Positions 16,813-26,137 of a DNA stretch of 64,000 bases are shown in pieces. The DNA comes from Shewanella sp. Arc9-LZ (GTDB lineage: Bacteria > Pseudomonadota > Gammaproteobacteria > Enterobacterales > Shewanellaceae). Position numbers and translations under genes: made by a program. The notes beneath the pieces were generated by a model, which worked only from the letters and a program-made list of their open reading frames with translations, was not told the DNA's origin and searched no databases. The stretch's first letter is position 1. Each line of letters starts with the position of its first letter. The DNA lies in contig NZ_CP048031.1 of assembly GCF_010092445.1 (NCBI RefSeq), positions 62,001 through 126,000 of the forward strand, written 5' to 3'.

Positions 16813-17805
16813 ATGAAGAAATTTTGTTTGGTACTAGTAACTCTATTCGCGGTGGTATCACAGGCATTTGCTGCAAATCCGGTTAAGTATAATAAAGAGT
16901 TAGATGGGTTTGATTATCCCTTTGACGTTAAGACATTTAATGTTAACTCGCAAAATAAAGATTTAAAAATGCGTTATATGGATATTGGCGATAAAAACGC
17001 AGGCAAAGTCATCGTGTTGTTGCACGGTAAAAATTTCTCCGGCTATTATTGGGAAAGGGTTGCTAAGGATTTACTTAAGAACAATTACCGAGTCATCATT
17101 CCGGACCAAATTGGCTTTGGTAAGTCTTCAAAACCCGATTTTTACCAATACAGCTTTGGGCAGCTAGCGCTCAATACTAAGTTGTTATTGGATAGCTTAC
17201 ACATCAAAAAATTTGATCTGGTTGGTCATTCAATGGGCGGGATGCTAGCAACCACATTTGCGGCTAATTATTCTAGTGCGGTTAATAAATTGATTCTGAT
17301 TAACCCTATTGGTTTAGAAGATTACGGCAAATATGTGCAGTTTAAAGATGTTAACTTTTTTTATAAAAATGAGCTCGCTAAAACACTCGATAAAGCGAGA
17401 AACTATCAGAAGAAAAATTATTATGATGGTAAATGGTCAAGCGAATACGAGAAGCTGTTAGAGCCTGTGAGAGGAATGCTTGCTGGGGATGATTGGCAAG
17501 TTGTTGCTTGGAATAATGCCTTAACTTACGGCCCGATTTTTTCAGAAAACATTGTCGATAGGTTTTCACAAATTAACAATGAAACAGTGCTTATTATTGG
17601 CACCAGAGATAAAACCGGCCCAGGTAGAGGGTGGTTAAAAGAAGGTGTAACCAGAACATTAGGCGACTATAAAAATCTGGGTATTAATACTCAGAAATTG
17701 ATTAAAGGTTCAAAACTGATTGAGTTGCCAGGATTAGGTCATATGCCCCAGTTTGAAGACTATGATGTTTTCATAAAAGCATTTCATCAGGCTCTTGAGC
17801 AATAA
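16813..17805 (+). CDS. Exported alpha/beta hydrolase
   Basis: A 330-residue protein with a clear signal peptide (KKFCLVLVTLFAVVSQAFA, cleavage near residue 22). The alpha/beta-hydrolase core shows the oxyanion segment VLLHGKNFSGYYW, the nucleophile elbow GHSMGG (Ser around residue 142), and a C-terminal LPGLGHMPQFEDYD with the catalytic His. The acid residue is probably the Asp in IIGTRDKTGPG. The specificity is unknown; the closest textbook types are epoxide hydrolase/haloalkane-type esterases. It appears to be a single gene. Confidence 0.85.
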   Translation: MKKFCLVLVTLFAVVSQAFAANPVKYNKELDGFDYPFDVKTFNVNSQNKDLKMRYMDIGDKNAGKVIVLLHGKNFSGYYWERVAKDLLKNNYRVIIPDQIGFGKSSKPDFYQYSFGQLALNTKLLLDSLHIKKFDLVGHSMGGMLATTFAANYSSAVNKLILINPIGLEDYGKYVQFKDVNFFYKNELAKTLDKARNYQKKNYYDGKWSSEYEKLLEPVRGMLAGDDWQVVAWNNALTYGPIFSENIVDRFSQINNETVLIIGTRDKTGPGRGWLKEGVTRTLGDYKNLGINTQKLIKGSKLIELPGLGHMPQFEDYDVFIKAFHQALEQ

Positions 17806-17946
17806 TAAACATAAAACCTGGCTTAAATCTCTAGCATTTTTGTGTATTCGCTGCACTTATTATGGCTAAAAATGGTTCCATGATTGTATGGTTTAAACCG
17901 ATTATGGCAAATTACTGCGGCGTTATACCTTTTAAAGGATTAAAAC

Positions 17947-18663
17947 ATGTCTTTGCTGCTAACTGTTTTAGCAACCACACTGCTTGCTGGTTTGGCTATG
18001 CCATTAGGCGCTTTAATTGCCCATTTTGAGAACGTGAGCAGTGAGTGGCTCGAACAGGAATTTAGGCACAGTGTCATGGCTTTTGGCGGCGGTGCTTTAT
18101 TGTCAGCGGTTGCTTTGGTTTTGGTGCCAGAGGGAATAGCGAGTCTTAAGCCATTACCTGCTTGTATGTGGCTTATGGCTGGTGGACTGAGTTTTATGGC
18201 CCTTGATATTTACCTTAACAAAATAGATACCCCAGCCTCTCAACTAGCAGCCATGCTGGCAGATTTTATTCCAGAATCAATCGCTCTGGGTGCTGCATTT
18301 GCGACAGGAAGTAACAACGCGTTCATATTGGCAGCGTTAATCGCGTTACAAAATGTGCCAGAAGGATTTAGTGCCTACCGTGAATTAAATGCATCTTCTG
18401 CGTATAAACCCCAAAAAATAATCATCATGTTTTGTTTAATGGCAATGCTGGGTCCCATAGCTGCAATGTGTGGTTATTTGTGGTTATCAGAGTCACCAGA
18501 AATTATTGCGGCAGTGATGCTTTTCGCATCTGGCGGTATTCTCTACTCCATATTCCAAGATTTGGCTCCTCAGGTAAAACTTGAAAAACGTTGGGCACCG
18601 CCAATGGGAGCTGTATTTGGTTTTGGTCTTGGTATGTTGGGATTAATGTTAACCACGTCATGA
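17947..18663 (+). CDS. ZIP-family divalent metal transporter
   Basis: A 238-residue inner-membrane protein with about eight hydrophobic segments. The ZIP signature is in helices 4 and 5: DFIPESIALGAAFA (P-E-S in place of the usual H-x-x-x-E pattern) and LIALQNVPEGFSAYRE with the conserved NVPEG. ZIP proteins move zinc, iron or other divalent metals; the metal is not predictable here. The helix-4 His common in the family is absent. The ribosome binding site AAAGGAT is strong. Confidence 0.85.
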   Translation: MSLLLTVLATTLLAGLAMPLGALIAHFENVSSEWLEQEFRHSVMAFGGGALLSAVALVLVPEGIASLKPLPACMWLMAGGLSFMALDIYLNKIDTPASQLAAMLADFIPESIALGAAFATGSNNAFILAALIALQNVPEGFSAYRELNASSAYKPQKIIIMFCLMAMLGPIAAMCGYLWLSESPEIIAAVMLFASGGILYSIFQDLAPQVKLEKRWAPPMGAVFGFGLGMLGLMLTTS

Positions 18664-18732
18664 TCTCTGTGCTACATAGTCGTGCTAAATAACTCTGCAA
18701 GCATCAACGTAATGAACTGGGAATAAAAACAA

Positions 18733-19119
18733 ATGGATTACATCAATTTATCTTATCTGCATTTAGTCACTGTAGTGCCGGCATTTTTCATTGGCACTTA
18801 TTTACTTATTGTTAGAAAAGGTACGCCTAAACACAAAGCATTAGGCAAAATTTATATGGTGTTGATGTTGTTCACTGCCATCGTGTCACTGTTTATGCCT
18901 GCTCAACTCGGAAGTCGCTTTTTGAATCACTTTGGCTATATTCATTTGTTAAGTCTTCTAACGCTTTACGCTGTTCCTGCTGGCTATTTTTATATTAAAA
19001 AAGGCAATGTTCGGGGACACAAACGAAGCATGAATATATTGTATTGTGGTGGTCTCATTGTCGCGGGCACCTTTGCTTTTATGCCTGGTAGATTATTGAA
19101 TGATTGGATTTTTAGCTAA
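18733..19119 (+). CDS. DUF2306 membrane protein
   Basis: A 128-residue protein with four predicted membrane helices. The LHLVTVVPAFFIGTYLLI start, the GTPKHKALGKIYMVLML motif (conserved H and G after helix 1), FGYIHLLSLLTL and the GNVRGHKRSMN loop are typical of DUF2306, a haem-like four-helix membrane family of unknown function. It is 70 bases after the ZIP gene on the same strand and may be co-transcribed. Confidence 0.82.
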   Translation: MDYINLSYLHLVTVVPAFFIGTYLLIVRKGTPKHKALGKIYMVLMLFTAIVSLFMPAQLGSRFLNHFGYIHLLSLLTLYAVPAGYFYIKKGNVRGHKRSMNILYCGGLIVAGTFAFMPGRLLNDWIFS

Positions 19120-19216
19120 TCAGTTGATTGATTGCAATACGCTTTTACACATTATTATCCATGATGAGTCTAACGATGAAAGTGGATGACATGGTTAAAC
19201 ATAAACGGGTGGACTC

Positions 19217-19660
19217 ATGAAATACCAGTTTGGCTCAGGCACGGTATCAAATATTTTGGCGGTATTAGCGCAAATTCCAGAGTTTGAAAAAGCAATGTCT
19301 GTGGACCTTATCGAAAACCGATTAGCAGGCAAAAACTATCTGATTTTAGTGGCAGAATTAGATAACAAGCCAGTGGGGTTTAAAGTGGGCTATACGTTAT
19401 CTGATGGTCAGTTTTACAGCTGGTTAGGCGGTGTAGTTCCTGAGCATCGCAACATGAAAGTTGCTTCTCAGCTGCGACTTATTCAAGAGTCTTGGGCGAT
19501 TGATAATGGCTTTAAATCTATTAGTGTTAAATCGATGAATCAATTTCCTGCCATGTTACAGATGCTTATAGCGAGTGGTTATCAAATCTGCGGTTATGAG
19601 GATAATGGGTCAATAACCGACAGTAAGATAGAATTTATTAAATTTTTACAAACACCGTAA
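19217..19660 (+). CDS. GNAT-family N-acetyltransferase
   Basis: A 147-residue GNAT-fold protein: a KNYLILVAELDNKPVGFKVGY beta-strand pair, then FYSWLGGVVPEHRNMKVASQLRL, which is the acetyl-CoA-binding motif A (here R-x-M-K-V-A rather than the usual Q/R-x-x-G-x-G/A), and a C-terminal strand with a conserved Tyr. The substrate is unknown. Region 19661-19892 after it holds no convincing gene. Confidence 0.8.
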   Translation: MKYQFGSGTVSNILAVLAQIPEFEKAMSVDLIENRLAGKNYLILVAELDNKPVGFKVGYTLSDGQFYSWLGGVVPEHRNMKVASQLRLIQESWAIDNGFKSISVKSMNQFPAMLQMLIASGYQICGYEDNGSITDSKIEFIKFLQTP

Positions 19661-19892
19661 AATAAATAACCCCGCGTAAAGCTCGAGCCTTCCTTATGTT
19701 GCCTGTTATCGCGACTTACTATTAGTAAATGAACAGATAAACGCCCTATGAAAGCTCTAGAAGCTATGAGAGATTACCGCGATTCACTCAATGGTATGAC
19801 TTGTGTGTATGATGATAATAAATACTGCAGGGTTTGACGTGGCTCAGGTAGAATGCCGGCACTTAGCTTTTTCATTTTTAGGCGTATTGTAG

Positions 19893-20762
19893 ATGCAAAT
19901 CAATCGTGTACTTCTGACCGCAGTTGGTAGTGTTTTACTGGCTATGGTGACCATTCAATCCGGCGCTTCTTTAGCAAAGCAACTTTTTCCCTTGGTTGGG
20001 CCTGAAGGTACTACTGCATTACGTTTAGGTTTTGCGGCTGCCGTACTTTGGTTGGTGTTTCGTCCATGGAGAGCATTACCCCAAGGCCGTGATTGGCGGA
20101 GTATTATTATTTATGGCCTGTGTTTAGGCGGGATGAATATCCTGTTTTACTTAGCCATTGAACGGATCCCGCTTGGGATTGCGGTTGCGCTTGAGTTTAC
20201 CGGCCCTTTGGCAGTGGCTTTATTTAGCTCTAAGCGAAAAAGTGATTTGTTTTGGGTTGCTTGCGCCATAGCAGGGATTTTACTGTTGATGCCAGATTTA
20301 TCTAGTACGCAAGGACTTGATCTTGTTGGTGCATTAATGGCATTAGGTGCAGGCGCATGTTGGGCTGGTTATATCTTATTTGGTACTCGTACAGGCAAGC
20401 AAGCATCTGGCGGTATTACTGTGGCACTAGGTATGACCGTAGCTGCCATCGTGCTTGTGCCTGTTGGCGTTGTAAGCCAAGGCTTAGCGTTAATTAGCTG
20501 GGAAGTCTTGCCGCTTGGTTTATTGGTAGGGGTGTTATCTAGCGCCTTACCTTATTCTTTGGAAATGATCGCTCTTAGAAATATGCCAACACAGGCCTTT
20601 AGCGTGCTAATGAGTTTAGAACCTGCCATTGCCGCATTAGCAGGTTTTGTTATTTTAAGTGAGCAATTAACCGTGCTTCAGTGGTCTGCCATTGGTTTAG
20701 TGATTATCGCTTCGGTAGGGAGTAGTTTTACCCCTAAAAAAGCCATTGAAATGGGCGTGTAA
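19893..20762 (+). CDS. rhtA: EamA-family exporter, RhtA-like
   Basis: A 289-residue inner-membrane protein with ten hydrophobic helices in two EamA repeats. SGASLAKQLFPLVGPEGTTALRLGFAA and the LAIERIPLGIAVALEFTGPLAVALF stretch closely resemble E. coli RhtA, the threonine/homoserine exporter. The second repeat ends in LMSLEPAIAALAGFVILSEQLT. Amino-acid export is the likely role. An IS3 element has inserted 34 bases after its stop, between the gene and the terminator it probably used (22067-22100). Confidence 0.85.
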   Translation: MQINRVLLTAVGSVLLAMVTIQSGASLAKQLFPLVGPEGTTALRLGFAAAVLWLVFRPWRALPQGRDWRSIIIYGLCLGGMNILFYLAIERIPLGIAVALEFTGPLAVALFSSKRKSDLFWVACAIAGILLLMPDLSSTQGLDLVGALMALGAGACWAGYILFGTRTGKQASGGITVALGMTVAAIVLVPVGVVSQGLALISWEVLPLGLLVGVLSSALPYSLEMIALRNMPTQAFSVLMSLEPAIAALAGFVILSEQLTVLQWSAIGLVIIASVGSSFTPKKAIEMGV

Positions 20763-20825
20763 GACTGAGCCGTCGTTTCGTTTTAACTTCTATTTATGTA
20801 ATGGTCAAGTATTTCTGGAGAGATT

Positions 20826-21677
20826 TTAAGCCGCTTTTTTTAACTCATTATATTTTTGATGTGGCGTCTTATAATCTATTGCTGAATGTCTGCGTTTGTA
20901 ATTGTAGAACTGGATATATTGCTCAACCACACTGACTACAGAACTGTGATTGATAAAGGCTAAATGGTTCAATCTTTCAGTCTTTAAACTCCTAAAGAAT
21001 CGTTCCATCACGGCATTATCCCAACAATTTCCTCTACGACTCATACTTTGTTTAATGCTTAAGTGCTTTAGCTTTTCTCTGAACACGTTAGCAGAGTACT
21101 GGCAACCCTGGTCTGAGTGAAACATCAACTCCTGTGTATTTGGCCTCTGACGTTGTATCGCGTTATTTAATGCCGCTGTCGCTAACGCGGTATTGGGTTG
21201 GCTTGATAAGGCATACCCAACGATTTCTTTCGTTCCTAAATCAAGTACACAGGCTAAATAACTCCATCCTTGATGTGATTTTATGTAGGTAATGTCACCC
21301 ACCCAATGAGTGTTATAAGTCGTAGGGTTAAACTGCCGTTTAAGCAAATTGGGTGCGTAAACATGTTCGTCACCAGTGTTAGGATAGTAATGCTTTTTCT
21401 TTGGCCTAATCGCTTTTAATCCCAAATTTTTCATTACTGTAGCAATGGCGTAAACCCCGACTTTACACTCTAAATCTAATAAGTCGGCCTGTATTCGACG
21501 TTTGCCATACGTCGCATTTGAATCAGAGAAGGCTTGCTCTACAAATTGTATCAGAGTCTGTTTTTCAACACTTTGTGGTATCGGTTTGTAATAAAAACTA
21601 CTGCAACTGATCTCGAATACGCGGCACAACTCACTCATTCTAAAGCCTGGGTTTGCTTTCTTTACTTCGCGCATCAT
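20826..21677 (-). CDS. IS3-family transposase OrfB (DDE integrase)
   Basis: A 283-residue catalytic half of the transposase. The DDE residues are D128 (HWVGDITY), D189 (HSDQGCQYS) and E225 (NAVMERFFRSLKTE), with the expected 35-residue D-E spacing. An HTH_21-like region precedes them (YGKRRIQADL). Its frame is open upstream of the ATG back through the slippery site in orfA, so the working enzyme is most likely an OrfAB fusion made by -1 frameshifting. Confidence 0.95.
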   Translation of the reverse strand: MMREVKKANPGFRMSELCRVFEISCSSFYYKPIPQSVEKQTLIQFVEQAFSDSNATYGKRRIQADLLDLECKVGVYAIATVMKNLGLKAIRPKKKHYYPNTGDEHVYAPNLLKRQFNPTTYNTHWVGDITYIKSHQGWSYLACVLDLGTKEIVGYALSSQPNTALATAALNNAIQRQRPNTQELMFHSDQGCQYSANVFREKLKHLSIKQSMSRRGNCWDNAVMERFFRSLKTERLNHLAFINHSSVVSVVEQYIQFYNYKRRHSAIDYKTPHQKYNELKKAA

Positions 21678-21985
21678 TTTAAGTTTTGATTGTCTCGAAT
21701 GAAGAAAGCTGCAGCCTTTTTTAAGATATCATTATCCCTCATTGCTTGTTTTAGTTGGGCTTCTAGGAGTTGAATTCTTCGTTGGTCTTCAGTTAATGCT
21801 TTGGTATTTTCTGGTGTTTTACCGGCTAATTCAGCTTGGTACTGCACTTTCCATCGAGACACAGCAGATTTACCCGCACCTGACATATCTTCAATTTGCT
21901 TGTTCGTGTAACCCTGTTCGACCATCAGCTTGGCATATTCTAATTTTTGAAGAGGGCTGACAGTGATTTTCGTTTTTCTAATCAT
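21674..21985 (-). CDS. IS3-family transposase OrfA (helix-turn-helix)
   Basis: A 103-residue protein with an N-terminal helix-turn-helix (LMVEQGYTNKQIEDMSGAGK) and a C-terminal leucine-zipper-like coiled coil (RRIQLLEAQLKQAMRDNDILKK). It binds the element ends. Near its end the RNA reads A-AAA-AAG (about 21715-21721), a classic -1 slippery heptamer that would join it to orfB. Confidence 0.93.
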   Translation of the reverse strand: MIRKTKITVSPLQKLEYAKLMVEQGYTNKQIEDMSGAGKSAVSRWKVQYQAELAGKTPENTKALTEDQRRIQLLEAQLKQAMRDNDILKKAAAFFIRDNQNLK

Positions 21986-22066
21986 GATAAATACCTTTAA
22001 GATTTTGCTTATTTTAAGCTATAAATCTCTACAGTTTCATTAGACCATTACATTATTGATATTATT

Positions 22067-22100
22067 AAAAAAGTCAGTGGGGTTATCCACTGACTTTTTT
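22067..22100. terminator. Bidirectional terminator between rhtA/IS and the DUF7450 gene
   Basis: A perfect 14-bp stem (AAAAAAGTCAGTGG / CCACTGACTTTTTT) with a GGTTAT loop, T-rich on both strands. It ends the minus-strand gene at 22121. Before the IS inserted it would also have ended rhtA. Confidence 0.93.
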
Positions 22101-22120
22101 ATCCCTTGTTAACGGCTATT

Positions 22121-23161
22121 TTATTGCTGCTTCAATGGCTTCATTTCCGCTCTTTGCATTTCTCTTGGGATCGGCTTACCGGGTTTACCTGGTTTGACCC
22201 GGTCTAGTTCCACTTTACTCGACGGTACACAGAACAACTCTCGTTGATCATTCATTAGTTCATCGGGTGCGAACTGATTATTGATCTCAAGATTACGGCT
22301 TTTGACTTTATTTTGTTTTACAAAGTCATAACACACTAAATGGCGCTTTTCATTACGAGTCTTATAAAGCTTTTCATTATGAATTTTACTTGAAGGGTTA
22401 CACAGTAATACTGGCTTGCCTAGCACTGCACGGGTTTTACCAAACTGATCTTCTATCATGATGGTTTCTTCACGAAGAGCATCTCCTTTCTGCACGCCAT
22501 AACATTGGAAGTGTTCTCCAGGCATATGGACAGCAACCGGTGCAGCTTCAACGATATCACCACAGGCAGCGGTAAAAACCGAATAGGTTTTTTGGGCTAA
22601 ATTACTTGTCGACCAAGCCCAGCGGAAATTATTCGCATTGACATTATTGGCTAGAGGGAAGTTCATCGTTCCCCAGGGGGAGGTGCCACCCGCGACAGAG
22701 CCGGGGAATAAATAGGGAGACGGAGCATTAGATAACGATCCTGCTATCAACGTATTAATTTGGCTCGTATTAGGCCCGCCGGTTTGTGCCCAACCAGACG
22801 ATGGAATCGTTGATTGATATGCTTTAAAATGCCCTGAGCCGGTATAAATCGTGCTATCGCCTTTGAATATGGCAGCCATGCCTTGTGAAACCTTACCATC
22901 TCCCCATGCAATAACACTGACTGAACAGGTTTCTAGTGATTGTGCTGAGTTGTCGATATCGAACTTGAGTGATTCAATTTTTTTCCAATTACTGCCATTG
23001 GCACCACGATATACCACCGTAGGTGAACTACCATTACCTGGTGAATGTACCACAATGAAATCATTGTCTGCGGTGACGTTAGCGGTTATTGGGGTTGCAC
23101 AAACCATAGTTGATGCACTCATTAGGCACATACTGATTAATGTTTTTTTGAGTATACTCAT
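22121..23161 (-). CDS. Exported DUF7450-type protein of unknown function
   Basis: A 346-residue protein with a signal peptide (KKTLISMCLMSASTMVCA). The N-terminal ~200 residues are Gly/Ser/Asn-rich with no recognised domain (WGDGKVSQGMAAIFKGD, GGTSPWGTMNFPLANN). The C-terminal part has two repeats of the DUF7450 type: H-F-Q-C-Y ... EDQFGKTRAVLGKPVLLCNPSSK near 213-255, and H-L-V-C-Y ... FCVPSSK near 273-315, followed by a Pro/Lys tail. The paired Cys in each repeat suggest disulfides outside the cytoplasm. The role is unknown. A good AAGGAAAG site precedes ATG 23161. Confidence 0.7.
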   Translation of the reverse strand: MSILKKTLISMCLMSASTMVCATPITANVTADNDFIVVHSPGNGSSPTVVYRGANGSNWKKIESLKFDIDNSAQSLETCSVSVIAWGDGKVSQGMAAIFKGDSTIYTGSGHFKAYQSTIPSSGWAQTGGPNTSQINTLIAGSLSNAPSPYLFPGSVAGGTSPWGTMNFPLANNVNANNFRWAWSTSNLAQKTYSVFTAACGDIVEAAPVAVHMPGEHFQCYGVQKGDALREETIMIEDQFGKTRAVLGKPVLLCNPSSKIHNEKLYKTRNEKRHLVCYDFVKQNKVKSRNLEINNQFAPDELMNDQRELFCVPSSKVELDRVKPGKPGKPIPREMQRAEMKPLKQQ

Positions 23162-23379
23162 CCTGACTTTCCTTATTCTGGTTTAGTAAATGTTTTAATC
23201 ACGCTTAATGACTTAAGCTGAATTAAAACTAACAGTTAAGATAAAAAAGTCAGTAAAGTTAGAGGGTTAAAAAGGGGGCGTTTTGTATTTTACCCAAATT
23301 TACCCTAGTATTTAGTGGACTATAAAAATGGAAATGCATAGCGTCTAAGATGATGCATTCATTCTAAAAAGGATATTTT

Positions 23380-24039
23380 ATGAAATACATATTACCCCTA
23401 GTCACTTTGCTTAGTTGTGTTGGTAGCGCATCAGCGCACCAACTTGCATTTAATGAGCTCACACCAGTCAGCACGGCGATTAAAACCGAAATCACTTTTG
23501 AATTGAGCGAGATGGATATGATTAAACAGTATCATTACCGTGCTCAGTACTTTGATATTGAAAAGTGGATGATGAGTAAACAACTGACATTACACAATGA
23601 TCATGCAGCTGCAACACATGGTGCACCGCAGTCGATGAATACTCGTCAGATGCAGCAACCGGAAGTCGAAATAGATGAGTTAGGTGGCTTTCATGGTGTG
23701 ATAGACCCATTCACTAAGTTACAAGGCAATAATGTTAATTCACCAGATCTTAATAGCGTGACAAATCGAATTAACATAGCAGGGCTTGTGGCTGTGTCGA
23801 TGTGTAATGCTTATGCTTCGATTAATATCAAAGATCAAAACAATAATCTAATGCCTAAGTTTATTGCACCCAATAGCTTTTTAGTGGGAATAGACCCTGC
23901 GACAGCACAGCAAAGTGATTATTCGTTATCCGAAGGAATAAAATTTAGTTGTGTGTATAAAAATGTACTCAAGCCAGTAGTCAGAGACAGTGTGCACGAC
24001 ATTAAATTACAGCAACCATTACTCAAAAAAGGCGGGTAA
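23380..24039 (+). CDS. Exported hypothetical protein
   Basis: A 219-residue protein not recognised. It has a signal peptide (MKYILPLVTLLSCVGSASA) and a strong AAAAAGGA site. The mature part is rich in His/Asn/Gln (HNDHAAATHG, MNTRQMQQP) and contains two Cys (SMCNAYASINIK, KFSCVYKN) within a likely beta-rich C-terminal half. It is divergent from the DUF7450 protein (219-base shared promoter region) and convergent with the TPR gene, with 16 bases between their stops. Joint function with the DUF7450 protein is only a guess. Confidence 0.65.
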   Translation: MKYILPLVTLLSCVGSASAHQLAFNELTPVSTAIKTEITFELSEMDMIKQYHYRAQYFDIEKWMMSKQLTLHNDHAAATHGAPQSMNTRQMQQPEVEIDELGGFHGVIDPFTKLQGNNVNSPDLNSVTNRINIAGLVAVSMCNAYASINIKDQNNNLMPKFIAPNSFLVGIDPATAQQSDYSLSEGIKFSCVYKNVLKPVVRDSVHDIKLQQPLLKKGG

Positions 24040-24055
24040 GCCCGAAAGTAACAGA

Positions 24056-25909
24056 TTACGTTGTTTCTAAAGACTCGCTCTTGATCACTTGCATTATTCG
24101 GTCAAGGTGCGAGGTTAATAATGTTCTATCATCGTTAGACAAATTGCATTCAGATAAAATGAAGTGACATGTTTTAACCACATTACGCCAGCGTGGATTA
24201 GCGGGTAATTTTTTTACCTGTAGGTATTTATCTAAAGAACGTGTTCTTAGACGGCCAGAGTCGATAGATATAGTCCAAATTTGGCTTCTGTCGGCTAATT
24301 CTACTTTATTCGTTTTAGTGCTTTTCTCCCAAATACTGATGCAATCAATCATAGTATTTACTAATAACTCCGCAAAAGAAGCTGTCAATTCAGAAGGCGA
24401 TAATGGCGTAGATTCCTGTTGTTGGGCATCGTCTTGGTCTGCTGTATCGTCATTAGATAATAAAAATAATTGCTGCTTATGTGACTCTATTATAGTCATT
24501 AAATGCTGCTGGGCTTTACGTTTTCTATAAATATAAAAGCTCACAATAAAGCCGACTAACAAGCCAACACTGGTGATGCCAAGGATTAAATTAAGTAATT
24601 TATCAATTTTTTGGCTCTTCTGTTGGCTGACAATTTGCTCTTCTGCTAACGCTCGTTGCACGCGTTCATTCTCTATATCGCTTTGAATGACTTTAATGTT
24701 CTCACTGTATTTTTTCTCCAATAAGGTTTCGTGCAACTGTTGATATTTCTTTAGATAAACCAGGGACTCATAAGGGCGACCATTGTCATAATATAACTCG
24801 CTTGCGTAGTGATAAATATTCATTTTTTGCAATGAATCTTGTTTGGTGTCGCTATAGTCCATTGCGCTTTCAATAAATTTTATTGCCTGAGTCGCATCTT
24901 TTTGATGTGTGGCTATTTGGGCTTTTAAATAGAAAATTACGTCATGAAACGAATGGTCATCGCGGGTTAAATATTCCGATAATGTGTTGGCGACATCTAG
25001 AGCGGGCGTAAATTCATTAGCATTGATATGGATGGTGGCTACATTAATGAGCGCAGAAAGCCTGTCGTCACCGACAAGGTTATCGTTGTAGGCTTCGATG
25101 ACCTTATTACTGTAGAAGTTTTTCTTATTAAACTGGTTGTTTATATTATATATCTCAGCAAGGTTTCCGTAGAGATGCGACATATAACCGATAACATGAA
25201 TATCTACATTATGACTGGTGTAGCGTAAGTAATGCTCCAGTGAGAGTTCAAAATAGCGCTGGGATTCTTTAAATTTTTCGAGTTTTTTATAAATTAGACC
25301 AAGGTTGTTGAGGGTTATCGCAGTATTAAAGTCATTACCTAGAGCCTCTTTAACCGCTAAACTCTTCTGGTAGTAACTCAATGCTTTGTCATATTGATTC
25401 AAATACTGTTCAGTTAGTGCTAAATCGTTATAGCTTTTAGCCAACCAAATATCTGACTCTTGGGTTTTAGCAATGCTAAAAGCTTGTTCAAATAAGGTTT
25501 TAGCTTCTTGATAGGACTTTCTATAAAGTTTTCCCGCGGCTTTCTTACGTAACCAAAGATATTGAACATCGACATTTTGAGTAAATGCAGCGCTGTTTTT
25601 AACCTCATCAAGCATTTGTTCCGCAGCTACCTTATCACCTAACTCTTGGTAAATATCATATAAGGTTAGTTGTAACTTGGCGGCAACGATGGGGTATTTA
25701 TCAATGTCTAATATTTTGAATTGTTGGCTGCAAAAGCTCAAGCTGGCTTGGGGGGGCACCTGTTTTATACGGGCTTTACATTGCTCTAATGCTGAACGGA
25801 TTTGTTGTTTCGTTTCTTCTTGGGCTGTTAACTTAGCCGCCGTTGCAGGTATATGCATCGAGCATAACGATAACAATACACATAGAAAAACTGCTGTAAG
25901 TCCCTTCAC
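24056..25909 (-). CDS. Membrane TPR protein with a conserved C-terminal domain
   Basis: A 617-residue protein with a signal peptide, then about eight TPR-like helical repeats (residues ~60-400, e.g. AKSYNDLALTEQYLNQYDKALSYYQKSLA and the paired LGNDFNTAITLNNLGLIYKKLEKFKES), a coiled stretch, one membrane helix near 440-462 (LILGITSVGLLVGFIVSFYIY) and a C-terminal cytoplasmic domain with WTISIDSGRLRTRSLDKYL and NPRWRNVVKT. The layout is that of a periplasmic sensor joined to an inner output domain, but the output domain lacks kinase, GGDEF or known DNA-binding motifs. Start is GTG 25909. Confidence 0.75.
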   Translation of the reverse strand: MKGLTAVFLCVLLSLCSMHIPATAAKLTAQEETKQQIRSALEQCKARIKQVPPQASLSFCSQQFKILDIDKYPIVAAKLQLTLYDIYQELGDKVAAEQMLDEVKNSAAFTQNVDVQYLWLRKKAAGKLYRKSYQEAKTLFEQAFSIAKTQESDIWLAKSYNDLALTEQYLNQYDKALSYYQKSLAVKEALGNDFNTAITLNNLGLIYKKLEKFKESQRYFELSLEHYLRYTSHNVDIHVIGYMSHLYGNLAEIYNINNQFNKKNFYSNKVIEAYNDNLVGDDRLSALINVATIHINANEFTPALDVANTLSEYLTRDDHSFHDVIFYLKAQIATHQKDATQAIKFIESAMDYSDTKQDSLQKMNIYHYASELYYDNGRPYESLVYLKKYQQLHETLLEKKYSENIKVIQSDIENERVQRALAEEQIVSQQKSQKIDKLLNLILGITSVGLLVGFIVSFYIYRKRKAQQHLMTIIESHKQQLFLLSNDDTADQDDAQQQESTPLSPSELTASFAELLVNTMIDCISIWEKSTKTNKVELADRSQIWTISIDSGRLRTRSLDKYLQVKKLPANPRWRNVVKTCHFILSECNLSNDDRTLLTSHLDRIMQVIKSESLETT

Positions 25910-26137
25910 TCAACCACCAAGTCCAATCATAAATATCGTTTAAGTCTTATTACACCGTCAAATAGGTGTAATGTCAGTTAACATATTAACAACATAAACC
26001 GATAGCCAACGTAAATACAAGAGATAGTAGCGATTGACCATGTGCAGAGCTAAGTAACAGATCTAAAATCGAAGACTGTTTTTTTATTGTTTAGTCTTTA
26101 TACTTGCCGGCTGTTTTGTCTTGGTAGAATGTGAAAA

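Larger units (their letters stand above)
20797..22052 (-). mobile_element. Complete IS3-family insertion sequence, 1256 bp
   Basis: The ends are imperfect inverted repeats: the left end starts TGTAATGGTC and has AGAGATTT at positions 23-30, and the complement of the right end starts the same and has the same AGAGATTT. A 3-bp target duplication TTA flanks it (20794-20796 and 22053-22055), as expected for IS3. It contains orfA and orfB on the minus strand with an overlapping -1 arrangement and an A6G slippery site. All parts are intact, so it is probably active or recently active. Confidence 0.95.

Noticed and set aside
19748..19837. 29-codon frame between the GNAT and RhtA genes
   Set aside because: No ribosome binding site, no recognisable family, and too short to support without other evidence.
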